Counted from the stretch's first letter, positions 22,650 to 31,305 are shown. The stretch: 64,000 nucleotides of DNA from Streptomyces collinus Tu 365 (GCF_000444875.1 NC_021985.1:2613535-2677534); one strand, 5' to 3'. Notes: generated by a model from the sequence alone, not told the origin. Translations and numbers: made by a program.

Positions 22650-23246
22650 GTGTTCCGTAGCCGTGCCAAGGAAGAGAAGGCCCCCGCCGACAAGGCGCCG
22701 GTGAACTTCTCCAAGCAGACCCGTGACCCGCAGGCCCCCAAGGGCAGGCCCACGCCCAAGCGCAGTGAGGCCCAGTCCCAGCGCCGCAGCGTCGCCAACA
22801 CGCCGACGACGCGCAAGGACGCCGCCAAGCGTCAGCGCGAGGACCGCCGCCAGGCGCTCGACCGGCAGCGCCAGGCCCTGGCCGGCGGCGACGAGCGGTA
22901 CCTGCCGGCCCGGGACAAGGGCCCGGTCCGCAAGTTCGCCCGTGACTGGGTGGACTCCCGGTTCAACGTGGCGGAGTTCTTCCTGCCCATGGCCGTGGTG
23001 ATCCTGGTCCTCAGCATCGTGCGGGTCCCCACCATCCAGGCCATCGCGCTGTGGCTGTGGCTCGTGGTGATCGTGCTGATCGTGCTCGACGCGATCGTCA
23101 GCGGCTTCCGCCTGAAGAAGCGGCTGGCCGAGCGGTTCCCGGACCAGAACCGGCGCGGTGCCGTCGCCTACGGTCTGATGCGCTCGCTCCAGATGCGCCG
23201 GCTCCGGCTGCCGAAGCCGCAGGTCAAGCGCGGAGAGCGGCCCTGA
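22650..23246 (+). CDS. DUF3043 membrane protein
   Basis: 198 residues from the GTG at 22650 (VFRSRAKEEK...), the usual family start. The first 105 residues are very basic and hydrophilic (Arg/Lys/Gln-rich); two closely spaced transmembrane helices follow (FFLPMAVVILVLSIVRV and WLWLVVIVLIVLDAIVSG), then a basic tail. This matches the actinobacterial DUF3043 family. Function unknown. A -10-like TACCCT just upstream and lack of a Shine-Dalgarno suggest leaderless expression. It overlaps the following methyltransferase gene by 4 bp. Confidence 0.85.
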   Translation: MFRSRAKEEKAPADKAPVNFSKQTRDPQAPKGRPTPKRSEAQSQRRSVANTPTTRKDAAKRQREDRRQALDRQRQALAGGDERYLPARDKGPVRKFARDWVDSRFNVAEFFLPMAVVILVLSIVRVPTIQAIALWLWLVVIVLIVLDAIVSGFRLKKRLAERFPDQNRRGAVAYGLMRSLQMRRLRLPKPQVKRGERP

Positions 23247-24031
23247 GCGCTGACGCTTTCACCGGGGGTGCGGCCGACGCCTGGCTGAGCAGGCTGGGCG
23301 GGCTGCGCGATGTCGTACGGCAGGAGCTGGTGGCCCGGCAGCTCGACGAGCAGATAGCCGGGCGGTTCCCGGTCGGGCAGCGGCTGCGGGTGCTCGACGT
23401 GGGGATGGGCCAGGGCACGCAGGCCCTGCGGCTGGCCCGGCTCGGTCACCAGGTGACCGGTGTGGAGCAGGACGCGACGATGATCGACGTCGCGCGCGAG
23501 GCGCTCGCCGGGGAGCCCGAGGGCATCCGTGAGCGGGTCCGGCTGGTGCAGGGCGACGGGCGGGACACCGGCGTGCACTTCCTGCCGGGCAGTTTCGACG
23601 TGGTGCTGTGCCACGGCGTCCTGATGTACGTGGAGGAGCCCGACCCGCTGGTGGCGGGGCTGGCCCGGATGCTCGCGCCGGGCGGCCTGCTCTCGCTGCT
23701 CGTGCGCAACGGCGACGCGCTCGCGATGCGGCCGGGCCTGTCCGGCGACTGGGCGGGCGCGCTGGCCGCCTTCGACACCACCGCCTACCGCAACCGGCTG
23801 GGCCTGGACGTCAGGGCCGACCGGCTGGCGGCGCTGACCGCCACCCTCGCCGGCATCGCCGCCCCGCTGCACGCCTGGTACGGGGTGCGGGTCTTCACCG
23901 ACACGGCGGCGGACGACGCGCAGCTCCCGGACGACCTCCAGGCCCTGCTCGCGGCCGAGGAGCGGGCCGGCCGGACGGACCCCTACCGGGGGACGGCGGC
24001 GCTGCTGCACCTGTGCGGCGTACGCGGCTGA
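23243..24031 (+). CDS. Class I SAM-dependent methyltransferase
   Basis: 262 residues if translation starts at the CTG at 23243, which overlaps the upstream stop as CTGA and has GGAGAG 5 nt before it. There is no ATG or GTG at a sensible place, so this rare start is my best choice. The Rossmann fold is clear: motif I VLDVGMGQGTQALRLA, acidic end of strand 2 VTGVEQDATM, motif II/post-I around VRLVQGDGRD and motif IV FDVVLCHGVLMYV. It resembles the CmoA/SmtA-like methyltransferases; the substrate is unknown. Confidence 0.82.
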   Translation: MSADAFTGGAADAWLSRLGGLRDVVRQELVARQLDEQIAGRFPVGQRLRVLDVGMGQGTQALRLARLGHQVTGVEQDATMIDVAREALAGEPEGIRERVRLVQGDGRDTGVHFLPGSFDVVLCHGVLMYVEEPDPLVAGLARMLAPGGLLSLLVRNGDALAMRPGLSGDWAGALAAFDTTAYRNRLGLDVRADRLAALTATLAGIAAPLHAWYGVRVFTDTAADDAQLPDDLQALLAAEERAGRTDPYRGTAALLHLCGVRG

Positions 24032-24074
24032 GCCCCTGACGGGCGGCACGCGTTTCCCTCGGCGGGCGGTGCGC

Positions 24075-24109
24075 GGTGAGGAGGGACGGCTCGGCGGACC
24101 CTCCTCACC
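24075..24109. terminator. Bidirectional terminator
   Basis: 11-bp perfect stem (24075-24085 with 24099-24109) and a 13-nt loop between the convergent methyltransferase and 70-residue-protein genes. Confidence 0.7.
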
Positions 24110-24133
24110 CCCGTGGGGACACCCCCGTAAGAG

Positions 24134-24346
24134 TTACGCGGCGTCGGCGTGCAGGCTCATCGGGCCGTAGATCTCGGTGCTCTCCTCGAACAGCCGTACC
24201 TGGTCGGCGCCGCCCTCGGCCAGTTCCTTCCAGTGCTCGCCGATCCAGGACTCGGCGTCGCCCTGGGTGGTGAACTCCTCCGGCTGCACCGCGGGCTGGA
24301 CCTCCGTCCCGTCGGCCTTCTCGAACCGCCACGTCCATGCCGTCAT
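24134..24346 (-). CDS. Small conserved-type hypothetical protein (70 aa)
   Basis: 70 residues starting MTAWTWRFEKADGTEV. The ATG at 24346 has a textbook AAGGAGG site 5 nt upstream, which strongly supports it as a real, well-translated gene. It is acidic and Trp-rich, with no membrane segment and no cysteine. Its codon use fits its neighbours. Divergent from the cobU fusion gene. I recognise the sequence type from other Streptomyces genomes but no function is known to me. Confidence 0.82.
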   Translation of the reverse strand: MTAWTWRFEKADGTEVQPAVQPEEFTTQGDAESWIGEHWKELAEGGADQVRLFEESTEIYGPMSLHADAA

Positions 24347-24427
24347 GTGGGCCTCCTTGTGATCCAACACCTGCTGGCAGCCTAGCCGGAAGCGCAAGAC
24401 GTGCTGCGACAGGTGAAAATCGGTTCC

Positions 24428-25630
24428 GTGGAAGTGACTCTGCTCGGTACCGGTACCCCCGCGGGGCTGCCCCGCCCCGACTGTCCCTGCGCGGTCTGCG
24501 CGACCGCCCTCGGACCGGACGCGCGGGCGGCGACCGCGCTGCTGGTGGACGGCACCCTGCTGCTCGACCTGACGCCGGGGGCGGCCTTCGCCGCCGCCCG
24601 GTCGGGCCGTTCGCTGGGCGGGGTGCGCCAGGTGCTGCTGTCGCACCCGCACCACGGCCCCGCGGTGGAGGTGCCGGCCGGGCTGCCGCAGCCCGCCCGG
24701 GTGCCCGAAGGGCGGGAGTTGGCGCTGCTGACGGGGCATCGGGTGCGGGCCGTGGCGATGGACGCGGGCGGCACCGGGTACGCGGTGACGGGGCCCGACG
24801 GGCAGCGGCTGCTGTACCTGCCGCCGGGCGGGGCGCCGGCCGGCCTGGAGGCGGCGACGGCGGAGTCGTACCAGTTGGTCCTCGCCGACGTGGTGGGCCG
24901 CCCGGACGCGCTGGCCCGGCTGCGCTCGGCCGGGGCGGTCGGGCCGGCCACGGACGTCGTCGCCGTCCACCTCGACCACGACGTGCCGCAGGGCGCGGAG
25001 TTGCGGCGCAGGCTCGCTGCGGCCGGGGCGCGGGCGGTGCCGGACGGCACGACGCTGGTGGTCGGGGCGTACGAGGAGGTGCCGGACGTGCCGCGCCGCA
25101 CGCTGGTGCTCGGCGGGGCGCGCTCGGGCAAGTCGGTGGAGGCGGAGCGGCGTCTGGAGGCGTTCCCGGACGTGCGGTACGTCGCGACCGGCGGGGCGCG
25201 CGGCGGGGACACCGAGTGGGCGGCGCGGGTGGCCACGCACCGGGAGCGGCGGCCGGGTTCGTGGCGTACGACGGAGACGACCGACCTGGAGCCGCTGCTG
25301 GGCGAGGACGGGCCGCCGCTGCTGATCGACTGTCTGTCGCTGTGGCTGACGGACGCCATGGACGCGGTCGGGGCGTGGGACGACGCGGAGTGGGCCGGGG
25401 GCGGGGAGAAGGCGCTGCGCGAGCGGGTGCGGGAGCTGACCACCGCGGTGCGGGCGACCCGGCGGACGGTGGTGGCCGTGTCCAACGAGGTGGGCTCGGG
25501 CATCGTGCCGGCCACGGCCTCCGGCCGCCGCTACCGGGACGAACTCGGGCGCCTGAACGCGGCGTTCGCGGGCGAGTGCGAGCAGGTGCTGCTGGTGGTG
25601 GCGGGCCAGGCACTGGTCCTGCGGGGCTGA
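24428..25630 (+). CDS. cobU: Fusion: PhnP-like metallo-beta-lactamase domain + adenosylcobinamide kinase/guanylyltransferase CobU
   Basis: About 400 residues from the GTG at 24428. Residues 1-220 resemble the PhnP/PqqB branch of the metallo-beta-lactamase fold (VTLLGTGTPAGLP, Cys-rich CPCAVC), but the metal motif HxHxDH is degraded to HPHHGP, so hydrolase activity is doubtful. Residues 225-400 are CobU: Walker A GGARSGKSVEAE at about 229-236, YVATGGARGGD, and PLLIDCLSLWLTD with VSNEVGSGIVPA. CobU phosphorylates adenosylcobinamide and transfers GMP to it, supplying the substrate of CobS (31.4 kb). The start could also be an in-frame GTG at 24401. Confidence 0.9.
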   Translation: MEVTLLGTGTPAGLPRPDCPCAVCATALGPDARAATALLVDGTLLLDLTPGAAFAAARSGRSLGGVRQVLLSHPHHGPAVEVPAGLPQPARVPEGRELALLTGHRVRAVAMDAGGTGYAVTGPDGQRLLYLPPGGAPAGLEAATAESYQLVLADVVGRPDALARLRSAGAVGPATDVVAVHLDHDVPQGAELRRRLAAAGARAVPDGTTLVVGAYEEVPDVPRRTLVLGGARSGKSVEAERRLEAFPDVRYVATGGARGGDTEWAARVATHRERRPGSWRTTETTDLEPLLGEDGPPLLIDCLSLWLTDAMDAVGAWDDAEWAGGGEKALRERVRELTTAVRATRRTVVAVSNEVGSGIVPATASGRRYRDELGRLNAAFAGECEQVLLVVAGQALVLRG

Positions 25631-25694
25631 CCGGCGGCCCCGCGCCGCACCCCGCACCCCGCACCCCGCCGGACGCTCAGCGCGCCCGGGAGGT

Positions 25695-26729
25695 TCACGG
25701 CACCGCCTGCCGTGCGGCCGGTGGCGTCGGCGTGGGGCCGGGGGCGGGTCCGGCGCCCTTGCGGGCCACGACCCGGTAGGCGTTGGAGAAGGGGGTGCGG
25801 CGCAGCAGGGGTGCCAGGGTGTGGTCGGCGATGGCGGCCACGTCCAGCACCGGGGCCGCCAGCGCGCGCAGGAACGGGTGGACGGTGGCGAGCGCCAGGG
25901 CGACGGCCGCCGCCAGGTCGTAGGGGACGTGCGGTGCCCGCCGGTCGGTGACGAGGACCGCGCAGCCCTGGGACTCCAGTTCCGCGCGGAGGTTGGCCAG
26001 GGGCACCAGGTGGAGGTGGCGTGGCTGGCCGTAGGGCAGCCACCACTTGCCCAGGAGGGTGGCGAACACGCAGCGGGGGTCCGGGAGTTCGACGACGAGG
26101 TGGCCGCCGGGCCGCAGGACGGCCAGCGCGGCGCGGAGTTCGGCGCGGGGGTCGGGGGCGTGGGCCAGGTGGTCGAACATGCTGACCACGTCGTAGCGGG
26201 AGCGCAGCCGGGCCGCCGTGCCCGGGGTGGTGAGATAGCCGCGGTGGGCCTCCTCGACCCGCCCCTCCAGCAGGGCCTGCTCCACCCGGGCCGTCGGGTC
26301 GAGGCCGTCGAAGCTGGTGTAGGGGAAGAACTCCCGGGCGGCCTCGGGGAAGTGGGCGTGGCCCGTGCCGACGTCCAGCCAGCTCTCCGGTTCGGGCAGC
26401 GCCGAGAGCTTGTGGGCGGTGGCCCGGTGGCGGCGGTGGGCCGCCTGGGCGGAGACGACGCGCGCGGCGAACTCCTCCAGGTGCCTCTCGTAGAAGTCCC
26501 GGTGGTAGAAGGCGAGTCCCTCGGCCGTGAGCCGGGGGTTCTGGAAGGTGTGGCCGCAGTCGGAACAGGCGTCGAGGACGAAGGTGCCCGGGCGGTGCCG
26601 CAGCGGGTCGGGGGCGCGCAGCCGGGTCCGCAGCCGGGGGGAGCCGCACCAGGGGCAGTCGGTGCGGCGGGGCTCCTGGAACGGGTCGGTGGCTTCGGTG
26701 ACCCGCGGGGTGAGGGGCAAGGGCTGCAT
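25695..26729 (-). CDS. Class I SAM methyltransferase with N-terminal zinc ribbon
   Basis: 344 residues. The N-terminus has a four-cysteine zinc-binding pattern (CPWCGS at about 25 and CSDCGH at about 55). The methyltransferase core follows, with motif I WLDVGTGHAHFPEAA, FDGLDPTARV and the motif IV-like YDVVSMFDHLAHAPDP. A C-terminal hydrophobic stretch (DLAAAVALALATVHPFLRAL) may form an amphipathic or membrane-near helix. The arrangement resembles small-molecule or sugar C-methyltransferases. Inserted between cobU and cobT on the opposite strand; no obvious role in cobalamin synthesis. Confidence 0.85.
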   Translation of the reverse strand: MQPLPLTPRVTEATDPFQEPRRTDCPWCGSPRLRTRLRAPDPLRHRPGTFVLDACSDCGHTFQNPRLTAEGLAFYHRDFYERHLEEFAARVVSAQAAHRRHRATAHKLSALPEPESWLDVGTGHAHFPEAAREFFPYTSFDGLDPTARVEQALLEGRVEEAHRGYLTTPGTAARLRSRYDVVSMFDHLAHAPDPRAELRAALAVLRPGGHLVVELPDPRCVFATLLGKWWLPYGQPRHLHLVPLANLRAELESQGCAVLVTDRRAPHVPYDLAAAVALALATVHPFLRALAAPVLDVAAIADHTLAPLLRRTPFSNAYRVVARKGAGPAPGPTPTPPAARQAVP

Positions 26730-26861
26730 GGCGGCTCCCTAAGCGACATTCCGCTGCAAACCGGAACGTAGGGGATACCGATCTTGGGTGCAACGACGTC
26801 GTGATCCTGAGGTGCCGGTGTGGCGCCGGTGCGTTCGTTCGCTGGCGGTACTGTTCGGCGA

Positions 26862-27998
26862 ATGAGCAGCCTTGAACTCGACGACTTCACCGATCTGATC
26901 GAGCGCCCGGACGGGGGCGTGCGCCGGGACGCCGAGGCCCGCCGGGAGCGCCGGATCGTGCCGCCCGGGTCGCTCGGGCGCCTGGACGAGCTGGGCGAGT
27001 GGCTGGCCGCCGCGCAGGGTGCCGTACCGGTGCGACCGGTCGAACGGCCGCGGGTGGTCCTGTTCGCCGGTGACCACGGCATCGCCGGGGCCGGTGTCTC
27101 CGCGCGGCCCGCGGGCGGCGCGGAGGCGCTGGTGCGGGCGGTGCTGGAGGGCGCGAGCCCGGTGGCCGTGCTGGCGCGCCGCCTCGACGTACCGGTGCGG
27201 GTGGTGGACCTGGCCGTGGACTGCCCGCCGGAGGCGTTCCCGGCGGAGGTCGTGCGGCACCGGGTGCGGCGCGGCAGCGGCCGTATCGACGTCGAGGACG
27301 CGCTCACCGAGGACGAGGCCGAGGCCGCGTTCCGGGCGGGCGTGGCGGTCGCGGACGAGGAGGCCGACTCGGGCACGGACCTGGTGGTGCTCGGTGATGT
27401 GAGCGTGGGCGGGACCACGGCCGCCGCGGTGCTGGTGGCCGCGCTGTGCGGGACCGACGCCTCGGTGGTGACCGGACGGGGCGGGCTGCCCATCGACGAC
27501 CTGGCGTGGATGCGCAAGTGCGCGGCGATCCGGGACGCACTGCGCCGGGCGCGGCCGGTGCTCGGGGACCAGTTGCAGTTGCTCGCGACCGTGGGCGGCG
27601 CCGATCTCGCCGCGATGACCGGGTTCCTGCTGCAGTGCGCGGTCCGGAAGCTGCCGGTGATCCTGGACGGGGTGGTGGCGGCCGCGTGCGCGCTGGTCGC
27701 CCAGCGGGTCGCCTTCCGGGCGCCGGACTGGTGGCTGGCCGGGCACGACAGCGGGGAGCCGGGGCAGGCCAAGGCGCTGGACCGGATGGCCCTCGAGCCG
27801 CTGCTGGAGCAGGGCGTGAGGGTCGGTGAGGGGGTGGGCGCGCTGCTGGCGCTGCCCCTGGTGCGCAGCGCGGCCGCGCTGGCCGCCGAACTGCCCGAGC
27901 GACTGGACGAGCAGGCCGGCAAGGACGAGCAGGCCGGCGAGGACGACGGGCCCGGGGCGGAACACACGCAGGAGACGGGGGACGCGGCCGGCGAGTAG
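26862..27998 (+). CDS. cobT: Nicotinate-nucleotide--dimethylbenzimidazole phosphoribosyltransferase CobT
   Basis: 378 residues. It activates dimethylbenzimidazole to alpha-ribazole phosphate for the lower ligand of cobalamin. Visible features: IVPPGSLGRLDELGEWLA, VVLFAGDHGIAGAGVSARP, GDVSVGGTTAAAV and the catalytic region WWLAGHDSGEPGQAKAL with the conserved Glu. The last 30 residues are an acidic Gln/Glu/Asp tail with a small repeat (DEQAGKDEQAGED), not part of the family core. The ATG at 26862 is preceded by TACTGT at 7 bp, pointing to a leaderless mRNA. Partner genes cobU and cobS lie on either side. Confidence 0.95.
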   Translation: MSSLELDDFTDLIERPDGGVRRDAEARRERRIVPPGSLGRLDELGEWLAAAQGAVPVRPVERPRVVLFAGDHGIAGAGVSARPAGGAEALVRAVLEGASPVAVLARRLDVPVRVVDLAVDCPPEAFPAEVVRHRVRRGSGRIDVEDALTEDEAEAAFRAGVAVADEEADSGTDLVVLGDVSVGGTTAAAVLVAALCGTDASVVTGRGGLPIDDLAWMRKCAAIRDALRRARPVLGDQLQLLATVGGADLAAMTGFLLQCAVRKLPVILDGVVAAACALVAQRVAFRAPDWWLAGHDSGEPGQAKALDRMALEPLLEQGVRVGEGVGALLALPLVRSAAALAAELPERLDEQAGKDEQAGEDDGPGAEHTQETGDAAGE

Positions 27999-28083
27999 GC
28001 CGGCCCGGCCGAACCGGAGTACGCACACCACGGGAGCCGGAAAAGAATGGTTCGCCGGGGCGGCCCCCATATGATCCTTCACC

Positions 28084-29862
28084 ATGGGAGATGCCCGAAT
28101 TGCGATGGAACAGCGAGCCGAGCCGGCGCGGCGGTCCAACGGGGTCTCCCGCCGGGCCGCCGCGTTCGCCGTCTGGTACCTGCGGGCCGTCGCCTTCGTC
28201 AACTTCCTGAGCGCGGTGTGGGTGTCGCTGGGGCAGGACGTGCGCCGGCACAACCAGGAGAACTACTTCACGCCGTACCTGCTCACGGCCGGTTTCGCCT
28301 CGGGGGTGTTCACCGCCTTCCTGGCGATCACCATGCGCCGGCGCAAGCGGGCCGCCTGGATCCTGAACCTGGTGCTGAGCGGTTCGTTCCTGACCCTGTT
28401 CGCCTTCGCCATGGCGTTCCCGGAGATCCGGCGGAACGCGCAGAACTGGGTGTCCCTGGCGCTGACGGCCGCCTTCGTGGGGGCCCTGCTGACCGGGCGC
28501 CGGGAGTTCTACGCCAAGGGCGACCGGTCCAACCCGCGGCTGGCCGCCACCGTGGCCGCCGTCGGCGGGCTCGCCGCCTCGCTGCTCGCCGGGCTGCTGA
28601 TCACGGTCACCAACCAGGCGCCGGACGCGGCCCGTTCGACGTTCGCCGAGCGCTGGCACTACGGCACGCTGCGGCTGGTGTCGGTGGCCGCCGAGGAGTC
28701 CCGGTTCCCCGGCATCGACCCGCCCAACTGGGCCAACGTGGCGGTCAACGTCCTCAGCACGGCCCTCGTCCTCGCCGTCCTCTACGCCGCGTTCCGCTCC
28801 CGGCGCGCCGTCGACCCGCTCACCGAGGACGACGAGAAGGGGTTGCGGGCGCTGCTGGAGCGGCACGGGGAGCGCGACTCGCTCGGCTACTTCGCGCTGC
28901 GCCGGGAGAAGAGCGTGGTGTGGTCGCCGACCGGCAAGGCCGCGGTCGTCTACCGGGTGGTCGGCGGGGTGAGCCTCGCCTCCGGCGATCCGCTCGGTGA
29001 CCCGGAGGCCTGGCCGGGGGCGATCGCGCCCTGGCTGGCCGAGGCGCGGGCGCACGGGTGGATCCCGGCGGTGATGGGGGCCGGCGAGGAGGCCGGGACG
29101 GTGTACGCGCGGCACGGCCTCGACGCGCTGGAACTCGGGGACGAGGCGATCGTCGAGGTGGCCGAGTTCACCCTGGAGGGACGGGCCATGCGGACCGTCC
29201 GGCAGGCCTGCAACCGGGTCAGGAGGGCCGGCTACCACGTGCGGGTCCGGCGGCACGAGGACATCCCGGCGGACGAGATGGCGTCCCTCGTCGAGCGCGC
29301 GGACGACTGGCGGGACGGGGCGACCGAGCGCGGGTTCAGCATGGCGCTCGGGCGGCTCGCCGACCCCGGTGACGGCCGGTGCGTGATGCTGGAGTGCACG
29401 GACGCCGAGGGCGAACTGCGCGCCCTGCTCTCGTTCGTGCCGTGGGGTCCGCACGGGCTGTCCCTCGACCTCATGCGCCGGGACCGGGACTGCGACAACG
29501 GCCTGATGGAGTTCATGGTCATCGAACTGCTGCGGCGGGCCGGGGAGATCGGGATCACCCAGGTCTCGCTGAACTTCGCGATGTTCCGCTCGGTCTTCGA
29601 GCGCGGCGCGCGGCTCGGCGCCGGGCCGGTGCTGAGGCTGTGGCGGTCGCTGCTCAGCTTCTTCTCGCGGTGGTGGCAGATCGAGTCGCTGTACCGGGCC
29701 AACGCCAAGTACCGCCCCATCTGGGAGCCCCGGTTCCTGCTCTTCGAGAAGAGCGCGGACCTGCTGCGCATCGGCCTGGCGTCGGCCCGCGCCGAGGGGT
29801 TCCTGGAGGCGCCGGGGCTGCCCAAGTGGCTGCACCGCCGGCACCTGGACACGCACCGGTGA
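28084..29862 (+). CDS. Phosphatidylglycerol lysyltransferase-like protein (MprF/LysX-type, DUF2156)
   Basis: 592 residues. The N-terminal third (30-250) has about six transmembrane helices. The C-terminal half (about 255-560) is the DUF2156 aminoacyl-phosphatidylglycerol synthase domain: VYRVVGGVSLASGDPLGDP, ACNRVRRAGYHVRV, GFSMALGRLADP and SLNFAMFRSVFERG. Such enzymes transfer Lys or Ala from tRNA to phosphatidylglycerol, lowering surface charge. The lysyl-tRNA synthetase domain of mycobacterial LysX is absent, so it must use cellular aminoacyl-tRNA. A -10-like TATGAT lies 10 bp before the ATG. The rhomboid-like gene starts 10 bp downstream, probably in the same operon. Confidence 0.9.
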   Translation: MGDARIAMEQRAEPARRSNGVSRRAAAFAVWYLRAVAFVNFLSAVWVSLGQDVRRHNQENYFTPYLLTAGFASGVFTAFLAITMRRRKRAAWILNLVLSGSFLTLFAFAMAFPEIRRNAQNWVSLALTAAFVGALLTGRREFYAKGDRSNPRLAATVAAVGGLAASLLAGLLITVTNQAPDAARSTFAERWHYGTLRLVSVAAEESRFPGIDPPNWANVAVNVLSTALVLAVLYAAFRSRRAVDPLTEDDEKGLRALLERHGERDSLGYFALRREKSVVWSPTGKAAVVYRVVGGVSLASGDPLGDPEAWPGAIAPWLAEARAHGWIPAVMGAGEEAGTVYARHGLDALELGDEAIVEVAEFTLEGRAMRTVRQACNRVRRAGYHVRVRRHEDIPADEMASLVERADDWRDGATERGFSMALGRLADPGDGRCVMLECTDAEGELRALLSFVPWGPHGLSLDLMRRDRDCDNGLMEFMVIELLRRAGEIGITQVSLNFAMFRSVFERGARLGAGPVLRLWRSLLSFFSRWWQIESLYRANAKYRPIWEPRFLLFEKSADLLRIGLASARAEGFLEAPGLPKWLHRRHLDTHR

Positions 29863-29872
29863 GGGCCGGGCG

Positions 29873-30601
29873 ATGAGAGCGCCCGGCCGGTGGGCCCGTG
29901 CCGAGTGGGGGCTGCTGTACGTCACCGTGCGCGAGCCGCTGCGCAAGCGGCGGCTGCGGGCGGTCCCGATGACCGCCGGGGCGGTCTGCCTGACCGCGGT
30001 GCTGCAGTACGTGCAGAACCAGGCGTGGGGTTACCGGTTCGTGCAGAGCATGGGGGCGGTGCGGGTCGAGGACCCGCTGTGGCTGGCGCTCCTGCGCACT
30101 CCCCTCTCGCTGTACGTCCCGGCGCTGGACCTGCCGGTGTGGGGCGCGCTCGCCCAGGTCCTGTGCGTGTTCGGGATCGCCGAGATCTGTCTGGGCTGGT
30201 GGCGGACGCTGGCCATCGCCTACGCGGCCACGCTCGCCGGGACGCTGTACGCGCGCGTGGGCATCGCGTGCGGCCCGCACGTCCCGTTCGGCCTGCCCGG
30301 CTCGGACGCGCGGGTGGTGGACACCGGTCCGTCGGCGGCGGTGGTGGGGCTCGCGGTGTTCGTGGCCTGGCGCTACGGCGCGCAGGTGACGGCGGCCGCG
30401 GTGACGCTGGCGATAGTGGTCGAGGTCCTGCTGAAGGAGAACCTGGCCGGCAAGGAGCACCTGGCCGCCCTGCTCGGCGTGGGCGTGCTGTGCCTGGCCG
30501 CGGCGGGGCGGCACCGGTGCGGGCGCCGGCCGCCGGCCTGTCAGTGGCGGCCGGGCAGCCGGGCCGGACGCGGGTCGGGTTTGCCGCCGATCCAGTCCTG
30601 A
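29873..30601 (+). CDS. Rhomboid-like membrane protein
   Basis: 242 residues with about six hydrophobic helices. A GPSAAVVG motif (about residue 155) and a later His in KEHLAALLGVG (about 205) occupy the positions of the rhomboid Ser-His catalytic dyad, but GxSG is GPSA here, so protease activity is uncertain. The last 30 residues are Arg/Gly/Pro-rich and overlap the end of the convergent gene by 61 bp, suggesting read-through of an older stop. The ATG at 29873 has a GAGGG site and lies 10 bp after the lysyltransferase-like gene. Confidence 0.78.
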   Translation: MRAPGRWARAEWGLLYVTVREPLRKRRLRAVPMTAGAVCLTAVLQYVQNQAWGYRFVQSMGAVRVEDPLWLALLRTPLSLYVPALDLPVWGALAQVLCVFGIAEICLGWWRTLAIAYAATLAGTLYARVGIACGPHVPFGLPGSDARVVDTGPSAAVVGLAVFVAWRYGAQVTAAAVTLAIVVEVLLKENLAGKEHLAALLGVGVLCLAAAGRHRCGRRPPACQWRPGSRAGRGSGLPPIQS

Positions 30602-31305
30602 AGGACCCGGCGGGGCCCGGCCCAGCGGCGGTCGTGACGGTAGGCGCGCAGGACGGCCCTGGCCCGGGCACGGGGGCGGCGGCCGTAGAAGCGGCGGGCC
30701 CACGGGGAGCCGGGGCGGGCCAGGCGGATCGCGCCGACGAGCGCGACCAGGGGCACGACCGCCCCGAAGATCGCGACCCTGGTCTTGCCCTTGCTCAGGG
30801 AGACCAGCGAGAAGACGAAGTTCAGGGCGATGTTGGAGATGACCGTCCCGCGGTCCGCGAGTTCCTCCTGGGACAGGTCGTTGACACCGAACGGCACGAA
30901 CCCGGCCAGCAGCAGGCCGACCAGGGCCGCGGTGAGGACGACGACCTCGACGCTCTTGCGGCCCTCCTCGCTCCAGTACACGTCGTCCAGGTGCAGGATC
31001 AGCGCGAACTCGTCGAGCACCAGGCCCACGCCCATGCCGAAGACGACGGCGGAGAGGACCGCGGCCGCGCCGTGCCGGGCGCTGGCCACGGCGCCGAAGC
31101 CGCCGACGACGGTCAGCAGGACCCCGGGGACCACGTGGTGGATGTGCAGCCCGCCCGCCCTCACGTTGCCGAACGGTCCCTTGCCGGCCCGGATCAGCCG
31201 GGTGATCACCCGGGTGACGACGAAGGTGACGACGAAGGCGGTCAGGGCCAGCAGCAGCGGGAGTTTGCCCGGTTCCACGATGTTCCGCTCCCACCAGTGC
31301 CCCAT
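30541..31305 (-). CDS. Integral membrane protein with HIHH motif
   Basis: 254 residues, six predicted transmembrane helices in two groups (about 15-120 and 125-215) and a basic C-terminal tail. A striking GGLHIHHVVPG stretch follows the first helix and could bind metal; LVLDEFALILHLDDVYW adds acidic residues and another His in a membrane-near position. The pattern is conserved in actinobacterial proteins of unknown function as far as I recall. ATG start at 31305. Its 3' end overlaps the convergent rhomboid-like gene by 61 bp. I cannot assign a function. Confidence 0.85.
   Translation of the reverse strand: MGHWWERNIVEPGKLPLLLALTAFVVTFVVTRVITRLIRAGKGPFGNVRAGGLHIHHVVPGVLLTVVGGFGAVASARHGAAAVLSAVVFGMGVGLVLDEFALILHLDDVYWSEEGRKSVEVVVLTAALVGLLLAGFVPFGVNDLSQEELADRGTVISNIALNFVFSLVSLSKGKTRVAIFGAVVPLVALVGAIRLARPGSPWARRFYGRRPRARARAVLRAYRHDRRWAGPRRVLQDWIGGKPDPRPARLPGRH

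Noticed and set aside
24134..27967. Very long minus-strand open frame (over 1200 codons) spanning the cobU, methyltransferase and cobT regions
   Set aside because: It runs antisense to, or in another frame of, well-supported genes and reads as Arg/Pro/Ser/Ala-rich sequence without any domain. Only its last 70 codons, with their own ATG and ribosome site, are a real gene.
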